DNA of 64,000 bases from Bradyrhizobium sp. Gha (GTDB taxonomy: Bacteria; Pseudomonadota; Alphaproteobacteria; Rhizobiales; Xanthobacteraceae): contig NZ_FOQM01000022.1 in assembly GCF_900113735.1 (NCBI RefSeq), positions 1-64,000 of the forward strand. The letters run 5' to 3'. Below, one piece after another: positions 29,346-37,804 of this stretch. A program made the translations under genes and the position numbers. Position 1 is the first letter of the stretch. Each line of letters begins with the position of its first letter. Under the pieces are notes generated by a model. The model made no database searches. It had not been told where the DNA came from and worked only from the letters and a program-made list of their open reading frames with translations.

Positions 29346-29879
29346 ATGACAGCCTTCCGGTTCGCCCTCGTCATTGCCGTCTGCCTGCCCTGCGCGGCCT
29401 TCGCCCAAAGTGGTGGCGGTGGCGGTACCGGCGGATCGGGAGGCGGTGGCGCAGGCGGCGGCGCCACATCGTCGGGCGGCAGTGCGTCATCTGGTGCCGC
29501 TGGCACCCCAACAGCCTCGGCTCCCGCCGGCGCCGTCGGCGGGGCCACGGGCCCCGGCGTAAGTTCTAGTCCTACCGCCAACTCGCCCAGCGCCGTGAAC
29601 GGCAGTTCGGCCGACCTGAATACTTCAGACCCACGCCGATCCGGCGTAACCCAGGGAGCGGTCGAAAGCAGTGGTTCAACCACTGGACAGGCGCCAGGTA
29701 CCAACGCGGCGGGTACTACGGCATCCGCGGGATCTCCTGGCGTCAATGCTCGAGGTACTGCGCCTGCCGGCGGCATTGGCCGGCCGGCAACCACGAACGA
29801 GCAGGACAGCGACGCGAAGATCGATCAGGAGAACAATAAGGCCGACCGAACGGTAGGTAAGATCTGCAAAAACTGCTGA
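29346..29879 (+). CDS. Secreted Gly/Ala/Ser/Thr-rich low-complexity protein
   Basis: A 177-residue protein with a signal peptide MTAFRFALVIAVCLPCAAFA (cleavage before Q21). The mature region is low-complexity: Gly-Ser runs at residues 22-45 (GGGGTGGSGGGGAGGGAT) and then Ser/Ala/Thr/Pro-rich sequence. The C-terminus is charged, DSDAKIDQENNKADRTVGKI, and ends CKNC. The ATG has AAAGGA upstream, and a strong hairpin follows the stop. It is probably a disordered periplasmic or surface protein; the terminal CxxC may anchor or crosslink it. No function is known. Confidence 0.75.
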   Translation: MTAFRFALVIAVCLPCAAFAQSGGGGGTGGSGGGGAGGGATSSGGSASSGAAGTPTASAPAGAVGGATGPGVSSSPTANSPSAVNGSSADLNTSDPRRSGVTQGAVESSGSTTGQAPGTNAAGTTASAGSPGVNARGTAPAGGIGRPATTNEQDSDAKIDQENNKADRTVGKICKNC

Positions 29880-29881
29880 TT

Positions 29882-29910
29882 CGGCGCTCCTCACCGGAGC
29901 GCCGATTGTT
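29882..29910 (+). terminator. Terminator of the Gly-rich gene
   Basis: A perfect 9-bp stem, CGGCGCTCC and GGAGCGCCG, with a five-base loop, three bases after the stop codon, followed by ATTGTTT. The T-run is short and interrupted. Confidence 0.75.
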
Positions 29911-30031
29911 TCGCCGGTTGCTGCAAAGGATCGCCTTCGCAGACGAGCGCGGTATCCAGCTCGCTCCGATGACAACAAGGAAGTTTGATGGGTTTCGCTT
30001 TCGCTCCGCCCATCCCAGGCGCTACGCGCTC

Positions 30032-30307
30032 TCAATAGGGGCTGAGCACACTTTCGAGAAATCGCTCCTTTTCGCCCGGCGCATAGCCCTGCGAAGCGCC
30101 ATAATATGGTTCGCTGTAGCCTCGGCCGTATGGTGCGGACCGATAGTACGGACGCGGCGCATAGGCAAAACCCGCGCCCGGACCTGATGGGTAGATGTGG
30201 TGATGCGGACGAAGCACCGCGTGCGGACGGTACCCATGATGTTTGGTTGCCGCGTTCGCGACACCGCACAGGCTGATCAAAACGCTCAAGGCCAGAATCG
30301 AACGCAT
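30032..30307 (-). CDS. Small secreted His/Tyr/Pro-rich protein
   Basis: A 91-residue protein with a signal peptide MRSILALSVLISLCGVANAA (cleavage about residue 19). The mature chain is rich in His, Tyr, Pro and Gly, for example KHHGYRPHAVLRPHHHIYP and APRPYYRSAPYGRGYSEPYY. GGAGGA precedes the ATG at 30307. The histidine clusters might bind metal, but that is only a guess from composition. It shares the small-secreted character of its neighbours and is convergent with the Gly-rich gene. Confidence 0.75.
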   Translation of the reverse strand: MRSILALSVLISLCGVANAATKHHGYRPHAVLRPHHHIYPSGPGAGFAYAPRPYYRSAPYGRGYSEPYYGASQGYAPGEKERFLESVLSPY

Positions 30308-30522
30308 CCGCTTATTCCTCCAAGCAATTCGCCCCGCTGCTCAATTATTGCCATGATACAGCGTTCCAAAGACATCGCGGCTTCTTGCGCCTGGACGTCG
30401 GTTTCCGCTGGTATGTCAGTCCCGGCGGCGCTTCATGGCTCCTTGTCGGGCGGGCCGCGCATCTGTTAAATTCCGCGCATATTCAGTTCATTTTCCGGCC
30501 ATGTCGAATTTGGATTCAGATC

Positions 30523-30756
30523 ATGTTCGTCACCGTCGTTGCCGTGCTGTGTCACCTTTCCGCGCAAGACTGTACTGAGGTGGTCGTCACCAATTCCAAC
30601 TTGGACCAGAGCCTCACCTTGCAGGGCTGCATGCTCGGCGGCCAAGCAAGCCTGTCGCAATGGAAGACCGCCCACCCCATCTACCGATCCGACGATTGGC
30701 ACATCGAGCGCTACAAGTGCGTGGCGGGGTTATACGTTGCCAAGGCCAGGATATGA
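30523..30756 (+). CDS. Small cysteine-containing hypothetical protein
   Basis: A 77-residue protein starting MFVTVVAVLCHLSAQDCTEV. Further cysteines lie in LQGCMLGGQ and ERYKCVAG, and the conserved-looking WHIERYKCVAG end suggests a real protein. The N-terminal hydrophobic run is short, so export is uncertain. It resembles small hypothetical proteins with the pattern CxxxxVVTNSNLD...TLQGC known from rhizobia; no function is known. The ATG at 30523 is chosen because the open frame upstream is not protein-like. Confidence 0.6.
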   Translation: MFVTVVAVLCHLSAQDCTEVVVTNSNLDQSLTLQGCMLGGQASLSQWKTAHPIYRSDDWHIERYKCVAGLYVAKARI

Positions 30757-30997
30757 TTTGCCCTGCGAGTTGCCATCTGATCGTTCAGGAGGGGAAAGCC
30801 GGGCGAGCTGCAACGCCTCTGGCCTTGAAGAACCGATCATTGCGCCGCACGGGGCGGCGGACCCGGTAAATCCCCTCACCAAGCGTGATCGGCGGCCCGA
30901 GCAGCCGTAGCCTTCCGCTCGAAAGGTGCGCGCCAACATAGGCCATGTCGATCATTGCGGCGCCGCCGGAGCCGTCGACGATGTGGAGCTATCTCCG

Positions 30998-31543
30998 ATG
31001 AGAAACATGTTTCGGCAACTTGCCGCTTATAACGCCTGGGCCAATGCCCGCCTCTACGAAGGAGCACTGGCGCTGCCGGACGAGCTCTATCGAGCCAATG
31101 TCGGCGTGTTCTTCCAGAGCCTTCATGGGACGCTCAATCACATTCTTCTCACGGACAGGCTTTGGCTGACCCGACTGACATGCGTCGGCGAACAGCCGAA
31201 GCGTCTCGACGGGATTCTTTATGACGACCGATTGGAGCTCGCGCGCGCCCGGCTCGCGGAAGACTCGCGTCTCCTCGCCGTGGTCAGCGGCTACGACGAG
31301 GCGACGCTAGCGCGGCCGCACGCCTACCAGACGACCTCCGGAAAGCCACAAGAGCAGCCGCTCTCGGATATCTTGATGCACCTTTTCAATCATCAGACGC
31401 ATCATCGGGGTCAGGCGCACGCATGCCTGTCGATCGTGACCAAGCAAGAGCCGCCACCGCTCGATTTGTTGTTGTTCCAGCGAGGAGTGCCACCTCCCGA
31501 TCTGGCCGAACAGCTGGGCGGGTCCGCGGCGGCACGCCCCTGA
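30998..31543 (+). CDS. DinB-family protein
   Basis: A 181-residue four-helix-bundle protein of the DinB/YfiT-like superfamily. The first helix MFRQLAAYNAWANARLYEGA is typical, then HGTLNHILLTDRLWLTRLTC and the C-terminal HLFNHQTHHRGQAHACLSIV. The histidines of the second and third motifs form the usual metal site. Members act as bacillithiol- or mycothiol-type transferases or have unknown roles; since this organism uses glutathione, a thiol-transferase role is a guess. The ATG at 30998 is chosen at the start of helix 1. Confidence 0.87.
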   Translation: MRNMFRQLAAYNAWANARLYEGALALPDELYRANVGVFFQSLHGTLNHILLTDRLWLTRLTCVGEQPKRLDGILYDDRLELARARLAEDSRLLAVVSGYDEATLARPHAYQTTSGKPQEQPLSDILMHLFNHQTHHRGQAHACLSIVTKQEPPPLDLLLFQRGVPPPDLAEQLGGSAAARP

Positions 31544-31615
31544 CATGGGCGAGCATGAACGCGCCGTTAACGGGTGCGCCACCACGATATCGGCGATCTT
31601 CACCGGATCCGACGG

Positions 31616-31906
31616 ATGCACATGCTCGCCATGGCCGTTGCATACGGCCTCTATCTCGTCATCCTGACCGGAGCGATCGGGCTCGCGATCGTCGCCGTGT
31701 TCTGGCTGCCCGATCGCCTGCTTGGATTCAGGCGAGTCGAGGGGCTCGTGGTGGTGCCGCTGGCGACCATCGCAATCTGGCTGCTTCTGTCCTATGGGGC
31801 GGTGCCGATACCCGGCATCCTGATCGTCAGCCCGCATAAGCTTCTGGCAGGATTGGCCCTCAGCTGCGGATTGATCTGGTGCTTTGTCGAAGACAACTGG
31901 CTGTGA
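31616..31906 (+). CDS. Small three-TM membrane protein
   Basis: A 96-residue inner-membrane protein. Hydrophobic segments are LAMAVAYGLYLVILTGAIGL, VVVPLATIAIWLLLSYGAV and LLAGLALSCGLIWCFV, separated by short charged loops. It resembles no family I can name. The ATG at 31616 or the second at 31622 may be the start. The neighbouring DinB gene ends 72 bp upstream in the same direction. Confidence 0.65.
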   Translation: MHMLAMAVAYGLYLVILTGAIGLAIVAVFWLPDRLLGFRRVEGLVVVPLATIAIWLLLSYGAVPIPGILIVSPHKLLAGLALSCGLIWCFVEDNWL

Positions 31907-31937
31907 CGTTTGCGGGCTGAGCTAGCCCGGCGCGCCA

Positions 31938-32627
31938 TTACCCAATGGCAAAATCCGCCGCAGTCTCCGCATGAATCGCCGTGGTATCGAACGTCTCGAC
32001 CGATGTATCGGCAGCGCCGACCAGCATCGTGATCTCGGTGCAGCCGAGAATGATGCAATCCGCGCCGCGCCCGACCAGGGCGGCCATCACATCCTGATAG
32101 CGGCGGCGCGAAGCCTCCGTCACGACGCCAAGGCACAGCTCGTCGTAGATGATCCGGTTCACGTCGGCCCGCGCGTCCGCGTCGGGAATCAGGACGTCGA
32201 GATCATGCGCACGCAAGCGGTCGATGTAGAACTCTTGCTCCATCGTGAAGATGGTGCCGAGCAGCCCGACCCGCCGGTACCCCTTCGCCCGTATGCGCTG
32301 CGCGGTCGCATCGCCGATGTGGATGAACGGGACCGTCAGCTTCGAGATGATCTCGGGCGCCAGCTTGTGCATCGTGTTCGTGCACAGCACGATCGCGCGC
32401 GCGCCTGCGTTTTCGAGGCGCTGCGCAACCTTGGCCAGATCCGCCGCCGCCTCCGCCCAGCGGCCGGCATATTGCATCTCCTTGATCTCCTGAAAGTCGT
32501 AGGAATACATCAGCACCGGCGCCGAATGCAGCTTGCCCATGCGGTCGCGGACGCGTTCGTTGATGAGCTTGTAATAGAGCGCAGTGCTCTCCCAGCTCAT
32601 GCCGCCGATCAGCCCAATGGTACGCAT
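31938..32627 (-). CDS. Aspartate/glutamate racemase family protein
   Basis: A 229-residue cofactor-independent racemase of the Asp/Glu superfamily, probably a YgeA-like amino-acid racemase. The N-terminus is MRTIGLIGGMSWESTALYYK. The two catalytic cysteines lie in IVLCTNTMH (near residue 83) and IILGCTEITML (near residue 195), the acid/base pair that removes and returns the alpha proton. The ATG at 32627 is chosen because GLIGGMSWEST starts right after it. D-amino acids could feed peptidoglycan modification; that link is inference. Confidence 0.92.
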   Translation of the reverse strand: MRTIGLIGGMSWESTALYYKLINERVRDRMGKLHSAPVLMYSYDFQEIKEMQYAGRWAEAAADLAKVAQRLENAGARAIVLCTNTMHKLAPEIISKLTVPFIHIGDATAQRIRAKGYRRVGLLGTIFTMEQEFYIDRLRAHDLDVLIPDADARADVNRIIYDELCLGVVTEASRRRYQDVMAALVGRGADCIILGCTEITMLVGAADTSVETFDTTAIHAETAADFAIG

Positions 32628-32809
32628 CGCCGCGCCTTTCGAAATCTGGATATGTCCGGATCGTAGACGAAGACGCCGACGCCCGCCATCGCGACAGGGC
32701 ACCAACCCGATTGCGTTCGGCTGGATTGAACCCGTTCCGGTCTGGACGACACTCTCTCCTGCAGAGTGGACGGTCTCGCCCTCATGGGCGGTACGGGGGA
32801 GCATCCCGC

Positions 32810-33019
32810 ATGCGACGACGAAACAGGCGATTGATTGCGGTGGGCACGGTGCTGCTGGTGCTGGCCCTGCTGTTCTTCCTGTCCATGCGTGACATGACGT
32901 TGTGGTCCAATGATCCGGTCGCGCTGATGCGCACGGTCGGAGAGGTCTCCGGCGCCGTCGGCGGCATCAGTCTCGTCATGATCGTGTTCGGCCTGATCGG
33001 GCGCAAGGCATCGGTCTGA
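32810..33019 (+). CDS. Small two-TM hypothetical protein
   Basis: A 69-residue protein with a basic start (MRRRNRRL), a first membrane segment IAVGTVLLVLALLFFLSM, a short loop, and a second segment VGGISLVMIVFGLIGRKA. It has the topology of small single-domain membrane proteins; no family is recognised. The ribosome-binding site is weak. It lies divergently from the racemase gene and upstream of the L,D-transpeptidase. Confidence 0.6.
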   Translation: MRRRNRRLIAVGTVLLVLALLFFLSMRDMTLWSNDPVALMRTVGEVSGAVGGISLVMIVFGLIGRKASV

Positions 33020-33127
33020 GTTCAGCGTTAACGATGTTTAACGGTTCCGGTCTCAACGGAGATCGCTTCGAGCTTTCTTAAAATTTGCTGGGGTACCTGT
33101 TCCGGCCATCGTGATCCGGAGAAAGAT

Positions 33128-33985
33128 ATGGGCAAGCGGACCAAACGTGGAAAGGCGGAGACGCTCGCATTGCCAATGGCCGGGAGAGTTGCGATTGGCG
33201 CCGTGGCCGTCGCCGCCCTGGGGTATGGCTTGTGGTCTCGCCCGGCGACCGTTCAGCCGATCCGGAAACCGTTCATGCACGAGGCCCAGGCATCATCATC
33301 TCCGGTTTACGTGGCAACTCCGGTTCACGCATCGGCTCCGGCTCCGGCTCCGGTTCCGGCCCCGGCGCCGCTGGTCGAACCACCCAAAGCCGCTGACGGT
33401 CCCGGCGCATTCGTTCGGCAGGTGGTTGACTACGCCAGTCACCAGACCCCGGGCACCGTGATCATCGACACCAAGAACACATTCCTTTATTTCGTTCTGA
33501 ACGACACCCAAGCGATGCGCTACGGCATCGGTGTTGGCCGCGAAGGTTTCGCGTGGTCCGGCGAACAGACGGTGGCCCGTAAAACGGAATGGCCGGACTG
33601 GCGCCCGCCTGCAGAGATGCTCGTGCGTCAGCCTTATCTGCCGCGGTTCATGGCAGGCGGACCCACCAACCCGCTCGGCGCCCGGGCGATGTATCTCGGC
33701 GAGACCGAATATAGAATCCACGGCACCAACAAACCCGATACGATCGGGAAGCGGGTTTCGTCGGGCTGCATCCGCCTGACCAATGACGACGTCGCGGATC
33801 TCTATGAGCGGGTGAAGGTCGGCGCCAAGGTGATCGTGCTTCCGGCAAATGCGGCCCATCGCCCATCCCAGGGAGCGCCCGACGCCGCCTCCCGATCGCC
33901 GGACCCGGCCTCGCCGTCGAGCCGTCCCGCGGCAACCAACGCGCAGCTGCTGTCATCCGGACCGAGGATCGCCGAGGTCCAGTAG
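33128..33985 (+). CDS. L,D-transpeptidase (YkuD domain)
   Basis: A 285-residue envelope enzyme that makes 3-3 peptidoglycan crosslinks or attaches proteins to the wall. An N-terminal membrane anchor (VAIGAVAVAALGYGLW) is followed by a Pro/Ala-rich linker (APAPAPVPAPAPLVEPPKAA) and the YkuD domain from about residue 95. The catalytic motif is HGTNKPDTIGKRVSSGCIRL, with the cysteine in SSGCIRLT near residue 215 and the upstream His. The C-terminal tail (about 40 residues, Ser/Pro/Ala-rich) is disordered. The start has GGAGA upstream. Confidence 0.94.
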   Translation: MGKRTKRGKAETLALPMAGRVAIGAVAVAALGYGLWSRPATVQPIRKPFMHEAQASSSPVYVATPVHASAPAPAPVPAPAPLVEPPKAADGPGAFVRQVVDYASHQTPGTVIIDTKNTFLYFVLNDTQAMRYGIGVGREGFAWSGEQTVARKTEWPDWRPPAEMLVRQPYLPRFMAGGPTNPLGARAMYLGETEYRIHGTNKPDTIGKRVSSGCIRLTNDDVADLYERVKVGAKVIVLPANAAHRPSQGAPDAASRSPDPASPSSRPAATNAQLLSSGPRIAEVQ

Positions 33986-34302
33986 CCCGGTCCTCTGCCC
34001 TCGGTCTGCAACTGAGGGGAAGAGGGCAATTCAAGTCGCTGCTTCAAGGTCGGCTTCTGGGCCAACGGTGAAGTCGAACTCTCCACCGAGAAGGTCGGCT
34101 TGTCCTGGTGAACCGGAAGCCGACCGACGCTTGGCCCGACCGACCCTTGGCCCGACCGACGCACATGACGCACAGCCGACATCGACCAGGCTAAAATCCC
34201 GCGGTGCAGCGTGAGTTTGGGGCAAATGCTAGTAATAAGAAACTCACTTGCTCGGGCGGTGTCACGCACTGCCGGGCCGTGCCACCACGTGGGAGATCCG
34301 TC
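33986..34302. other. Gene-free stretch with short tandem repeat
   Basis: No coding frame is convincing. The left 130 bp is unremarkable. A 16-bp tandem repeat lies at 34121-34164. The last 80 bp (GCTAGTAATAAGAAACTCACTT and after) is AT-richer and probably holds the promoter of the AhpD-like gene. No operator is recognised. Confidence 0.6.
34121..34164. repeat. 16-bp tandem repeat, 2.75 copies
   Basis: CGACCGACGCTTGGCC, CGACCGACCCTTGGCC and a partial CGACCGACGCAC in direct succession (34121-34136, 34137-34152, 34153-34164). One base differs between the two full copies. It is in the spacer before the AhpD-like gene and has no unique spacers, so it is a simple tandem array rather than CRISPR. 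Confidence 0.9.
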
Positions 34303-34692
34303 ATGAGAACTCTACTAGCGAGTGCCGGTCTTGCGCTGTTGTTGGCCTTGGCAACGGAACCAAGCGTCAGCGCGCAGGAGGCCCCTGAATGGATGAAACA
34401 GACACTTCCTGACCAGGCCCTGAAGCCGCATTGGGACGAACAGTTGGCCGTGATGAATCCCAAGGGAGCTTTGGACGGGAAAACGAAGCACCTCATTGGC
34501 CTCGCTGTGGCAGCACAAATTCCTTGTGCATATTGCGTTTACGGTCACACTAAATTGGCAAAAGCCGCTGGTGCGACCGATGCTCAAATAAAGGAGGCCA
34601 TTGCAACCGCCGCGCTCGTGCGTTTCAACAGCACAATGCTGCAAGGCTCGGACGGCGGCCGCGATGCCGACTCGGTCTTCACTTTAAAATGA
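34303..34692 (+). CDS. Exported carboxymuconolactone decarboxylase / AhpD-like protein
   Basis: A 129-residue AhpD-fold protein with the redox motif CAYCVYGHTK (CxxC plus downstream His, near residues 69-78). This core normally occurs in AhpD (peroxidase partner) and in carboxymuconolactone decarboxylases. It is unusual in carrying a signal peptide, MRTLLASAGLALLLALATEP up to SVSAQE, which would send it to the periplasm. Its real activity there is unknown; thiol-based peroxide handling is a possibility. The ATG at 34303 is chosen for the signal peptide. Confidence 0.87.
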   Translation: MRTLLASAGLALLLALATEPSVSAQEAPEWMKQTLPDQALKPHWDEQLAVMNPKGALDGKTKHLIGLAVAAQIPCAYCVYGHTKLAKAAGATDAQIKEAIATAALVRFNSTMLQGSDGGRDADSVFTLK

Positions 34693-34695
34693 GTG

Positions 34696-34724
34696 AGGCC
34701 GCCGACTGAAGGCGGCCTACTTTT
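34696..34724 (+). terminator. Terminator of the AhpD-like gene
   Basis: A perfect 8-bp stem, AGGCCGCC and GGCGGCCT, with a 7-bp loop, starting at once after the stop, followed by ACTTTTC. Confidence 0.8.
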
Positions 34725-34974
34725 CACATTCGTCCAAAAGCTTCCGGGTGTCGCATTGAATACAGCCTTGTCGCCGCCTGGATGGGCGTTGCCATGATCG
34801 CCCGCTGTGAATGGTCCTGGATCGCAAGTTTAGGCGACATTCGGCAGTGTATCGACTGCGATGAAGCAAGACGGCCGCTCATTCGCTCGCGACGAGCGTG
34901 ATGACGAAAGACCGGGCATGTGTCCGGCCTTTCATTGGTCTGCCGCTCTTGCCCCATCCCCTCCCTATACGCCC

Positions 34975-35391
34975 TCACGACTTCTTCTGCTGCGCTTCCA
35001 CGTAGCGCGCAAAACTGTCGAGGATCGCCTGCCAGCCGCCTTGCTGCTGCTCGACCGAGTGCGTCTGCTCGCCATCGAAGACGACGCGGACGGTGACGCC
35101 GTTCGCTGCCGGGACGAAGTCGACTTCGGCTTTGCGATCGCCGAAGGCATATTCGATCCGCTCGTGCTCGATGATCTTGGTGTAGGTGCCCGCGAAATCA
35201 AAACCCATGCTGCCGTCCTTGGCCTCCATGCGCGACGAGAAGGCGCCGCCTTCGCGCAGATCGACCGCTGCCTTGGTCGTGTGCCAGTCGTCCGACGCGG
35301 CGTTCCACTTCACGATGTCGGCGGGCGTCGTATAGGCTCGCCAGACTTGATCGATGGGGGCGGCGACGCTGGTTTCGACGGTGATCCTCAT
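34975..35391 (-). CDS. SRPBCC / AHSA1-family protein
   Basis: A 138-residue START-fold protein of the AHSA1/YndB type. The pattern ITVETSVAAPIDQVWRAYTTPADIVKWN, then WHTTKAAVDLREGGAF and the C-terminal HSVEQQQGGWQAILDSFARY, is typical. The family binds hydrophobic ligands or modulates chaperones; a specific role is not known. The ATG at 35391 is chosen because the first strand starts there. It is followed by a long gene-poor gap. Confidence 0.92.
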   Translation of the reverse strand: MRITVETSVAAPIDQVWRAYTTPADIVKWNAASDDWHTTKAAVDLREGGAFSSRMEAKDGSMGFDFAGTYTKIIEHERIEYAFGDRKAEVDFVPAANGVTVRVVFDGEQTHSVEQQQGGWQAILDSFARYVEAQQKKS

Positions 35392-35704
35392 GGGGTGTTG
35401 CTCCAGTTCGATTTCGACGGCTCGAGATGACGTCACTTCACCTCTGCGGTGACCATCCACCGCACATCAGGGGAAATGTCCACCCAAGGACGATCGAGAC
35501 CAGTCCATGCCGACATGAGGACCCGCCCTCAATGCGATAAACCCGGAAAAAAATATTCGCCGGGACGTCCATCAGCGCTCCGCGGCGCATGGGTGCAGGC
35601 AACGACGGCAGCAGTTTCTGAATCGGACGCGCTCCAAGATCCGGCCCATGGCGGTGAGGAGAAGTCGGCGATAAAATAGAACTGACCGAACACTGGACAC
35701 GCAC
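35392..35704. other. Gene-free stretch, 313 bp
   Basis: No supported coding frame; the only long open frame has random-looking composition. The stretch between 35525 and 35560 is moderately AT-rich (ATAAACCCGGAAAAAAATATTC). It should contain promoters for the divergent AHSA1 and plsY genes. No operator is recognised. Confidence 0.55.
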
Positions 35705-36412
35705 ATGGCTTTCTGGATCGCTGGCGCAGCTGGATTGATGATCGCCTATCTGCTCGGCTCGATCCCCACGGGCTATCTGGCAGGCAAACTACTCGGAGGC
35801 ATCGACATCCGTGAGCACGGCTCCAGATCCACCGGCGCGACGAATGTGTTGCGGACCCTCGGCAAATGGCCTGCCTTGATGGTGCTCGTCATCGATGTGC
35901 TGAAGGGCGTGGCCGCGATCTTCGTCGCCCGCTGGTTCTGTCCCTGGCTCACGGCAGAGCTGTCATCGACGCCGCCGTCGGCGCCTGATCTGCAAGTCTG
36001 GGGGCCATGGGCCGTTTGCCTCGCCGGCATTGCCGCCCTGCTGGGCCATGCCCGCTCGATCTGGTTGAATTTCAACGGCGGCAAATCGGCTGCGACCGGG
36101 CTCGGCGTGTTGCTGGCGATGTCGTGGCCGGTGGGGCTGGGCGCGGCAGTGGTCTTTGGCATCGCTCTCGCGTTGGCCCGGATCGTTTCGCTCAGCTCGA
36201 TGCTCGCGGCGGTGACGGCCATCATTCTCGTCTGCGGCTTTGCGCACCCGTGGCCCTATCGGCTGCTGGTGATCGCAGGCGGCCTCTATGTGATCCTTCG
36301 CCACCGCGCCAACATTCAACGGCTGCTGGCGGGCACGGAGCCGCGGCTGGGACAAAGCCGCGCCGAGACGCACGCAGCGGAGCCTGCCTCGTCGCCTCCT
36401 GGCCGCGCTTGA
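35705..36412 (+). CDS. plsY: Glycerol-3-phosphate acyltransferase PlsY
   Basis: Inner-membrane enzyme that acylates glycerol 3-phosphate from acyl phosphate in phospholipid synthesis. The 235-residue protein has the PlsY motifs: GSIPTGYLAGKLLGGIDIRE followed by HGSRSTGATNVLRTLGKW, and NFNGGKSAATGLGVLLAM. About five to six hydrophobic segments are seen. The C-terminus carries an extra charged tail (LGQSRAETHAAEP) of about 20 residues. The role is usually essential in bacteria that lack PlsB, so this is probably a core gene. Confidence 0.95.
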   Translation: MAFWIAGAAGLMIAYLLGSIPTGYLAGKLLGGIDIREHGSRSTGATNVLRTLGKWPALMVLVIDVLKGVAAIFVARWFCPWLTAELSSTPPSAPDLQVWGPWAVCLAGIAALLGHARSIWLNFNGGKSAATGLGVLLAMSWPVGLGAAVVFGIALALARIVSLSSMLAAVTAIILVCGFAHPWPYRLLVIAGGLYVILRHRANIQRLLAGTEPRLGQSRAETHAAEPASSPPGRA

Positions 36413-36481
36413 TCGCTTCCGCGAAATAGCCCACCATCGCCGGCCTTACCGCTCACGCAGAATGGGCGAGGAAACGCTGAC

Positions 36482-37636
36482 ATGGACGCAACTCCGGGGC
36501 TTGGCCTGGTCGAACGTGCGCGGGCGATCGCGCCACTGATCGCTGACGAGGCCGACGAGATCGAGCGGACGCGGCGGCTGACGCCAGACGTCGTGGCCGC
36601 GCTGATCGGCAACGGGCTCTATCGCGCGCTGCTGCCGCGGAGCATCGGCGGGTCAGAGGCGCCGCCGGAGATTTTCATGCAGATGCTGGAGGAGATCGCC
36701 AAGGCCGACGCTTCCACGGCCTGGTGTCTCGGCCAATGCAGCGTCTGCGCGATGATCGCGGCCGCGCTCGACCACGACACCGCGCGCGAGATCTTCGAGA
36801 CCGCGCCCGGCATTCTCGCCTGGGGCGCGGTGGCGCATGAGGCGCGCGCGGTCGATGGCGGCTACCGCGTCACCGGGCGATGGGATTTTGCCTCGGGCTC
36901 GCGACAGGCGAGCTGGCTCGGGGCGCATGTCCGCATCGTCGATGCCGACGGCACACCGCGCAACGCGGCCGATGGTTCGCCGGAGCTGCGCACCGTCCTG
37001 TTCCCGCGTGCGAGCGCTGTGCTGCACGACGTCTGGCAGGCGATCGGTCTCGCCGGCACCGGCACCGATTCCTACGAGGTGAAAGACCTCTTCATCCCCG
37101 ATCGCTTCGCCGTATTGCGCGACCTGCCGAGCGCTTTGCGAGAGCCGGGCCCGCTCTACCGGCTTCCCACCGGCTCAGCCTTCAGCCTCGGCTTTGCCGC
37201 CGTCTCGCTCGGCGTCGCGCGCGCGACGCTGGATGCAGCGATTGCATTGGCGCGCGCCAAGCATCAGTCGCTGGCGACGAGCGCGATGCGCGACAACGGG
37301 GCGGTCCAGGGCCTGATCGGCCGCACCGAAGGCGATTTGCGCGCCGCGCGCGCCTATCTCTATGCGACGGCAGGCGCGATGTGGAGCGACCTCTCGACAA
37401 CAGGCACGTTCAGCACCGCCCATCGCAGCGCCATCAGGCTCGCCGCGACCTGGACCATCCAGCAATCGGCGGACGTGGTCGACATCGCCTATCGCATGGC
37501 CGGAGCCACCGCCGTCTTCCGCAGCAATCCGTTCGAGCGACGGTTTCGCGACATGCACGCCATCACCCAGCAGATCCAGGCGCGCGACACGCATTTTGAG
37601 GATGTCGGGAAGATGATCTTGGCGGAGGGCCGGTGA
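36482..37636 (+). CDS. Acyl-CoA-dehydrogenase-like flavoprotein
   Basis: A 384-residue member of the acyl-CoA dehydrogenase superfamily, in the monooxygenase branch (HsaA/DszC/IacA-like) that uses reduced flavin. It has an N-terminal helical domain (ARAIAPLIADEADEIERTRR ... GNGLYRALLPRSIGGSEAPP), a beta domain including GYRVTGRWDFASGSRQASWL (near residues 122-141), and a C-terminal helical domain with MRDNGAVQGLIGRTEGDLRA. The catalytic Glu of true acyl-CoA dehydrogenases is not evident. A flavin reductase partner is not adjacent; the FMN reductase at 8010 is far away. Confidence 0.8.
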   Translation: MDATPGLGLVERARAIAPLIADEADEIERTRRLTPDVVAALIGNGLYRALLPRSIGGSEAPPEIFMQMLEEIAKADASTAWCLGQCSVCAMIAAALDHDTAREIFETAPGILAWGAVAHEARAVDGGYRVTGRWDFASGSRQASWLGAHVRIVDADGTPRNAADGSPELRTVLFPRASAVLHDVWQAIGLAGTGTDSYEVKDLFIPDRFAVLRDLPSALREPGPLYRLPTGSAFSLGFAAVSLGVARATLDAAIALARAKHQSLATSAMRDNGAVQGLIGRTEGDLRAARAYLYATAGAMWSDLSTTGTFSTAHRSAIRLAATWTIQQSADVVDIAYRMAGATAVFRSNPFERRFRDMHAITQQIQARDTHFEDVGKMILAEGR

Positions 37637-37804
37637 TGTCGGAGTTCACCAACGGCGGCCAGGATCGCAACCTGTTCCGGCAACAAATCATGTCACGACG
37701 GTTTCGGGTCGATCAGGTCCGGATCTCCGTCAGGGAACACGGCCGGGCGAACCGCCGCATCGTTCAGTGACCCTGAGATGGCATTGGGGTATAATCACGT
37801 TCGC

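Noticed and set aside
34121..34164. Possible CRISPR-like array
   Set aside because: Direct 16-bp repeats without unique spacers; no cas genes in the window.
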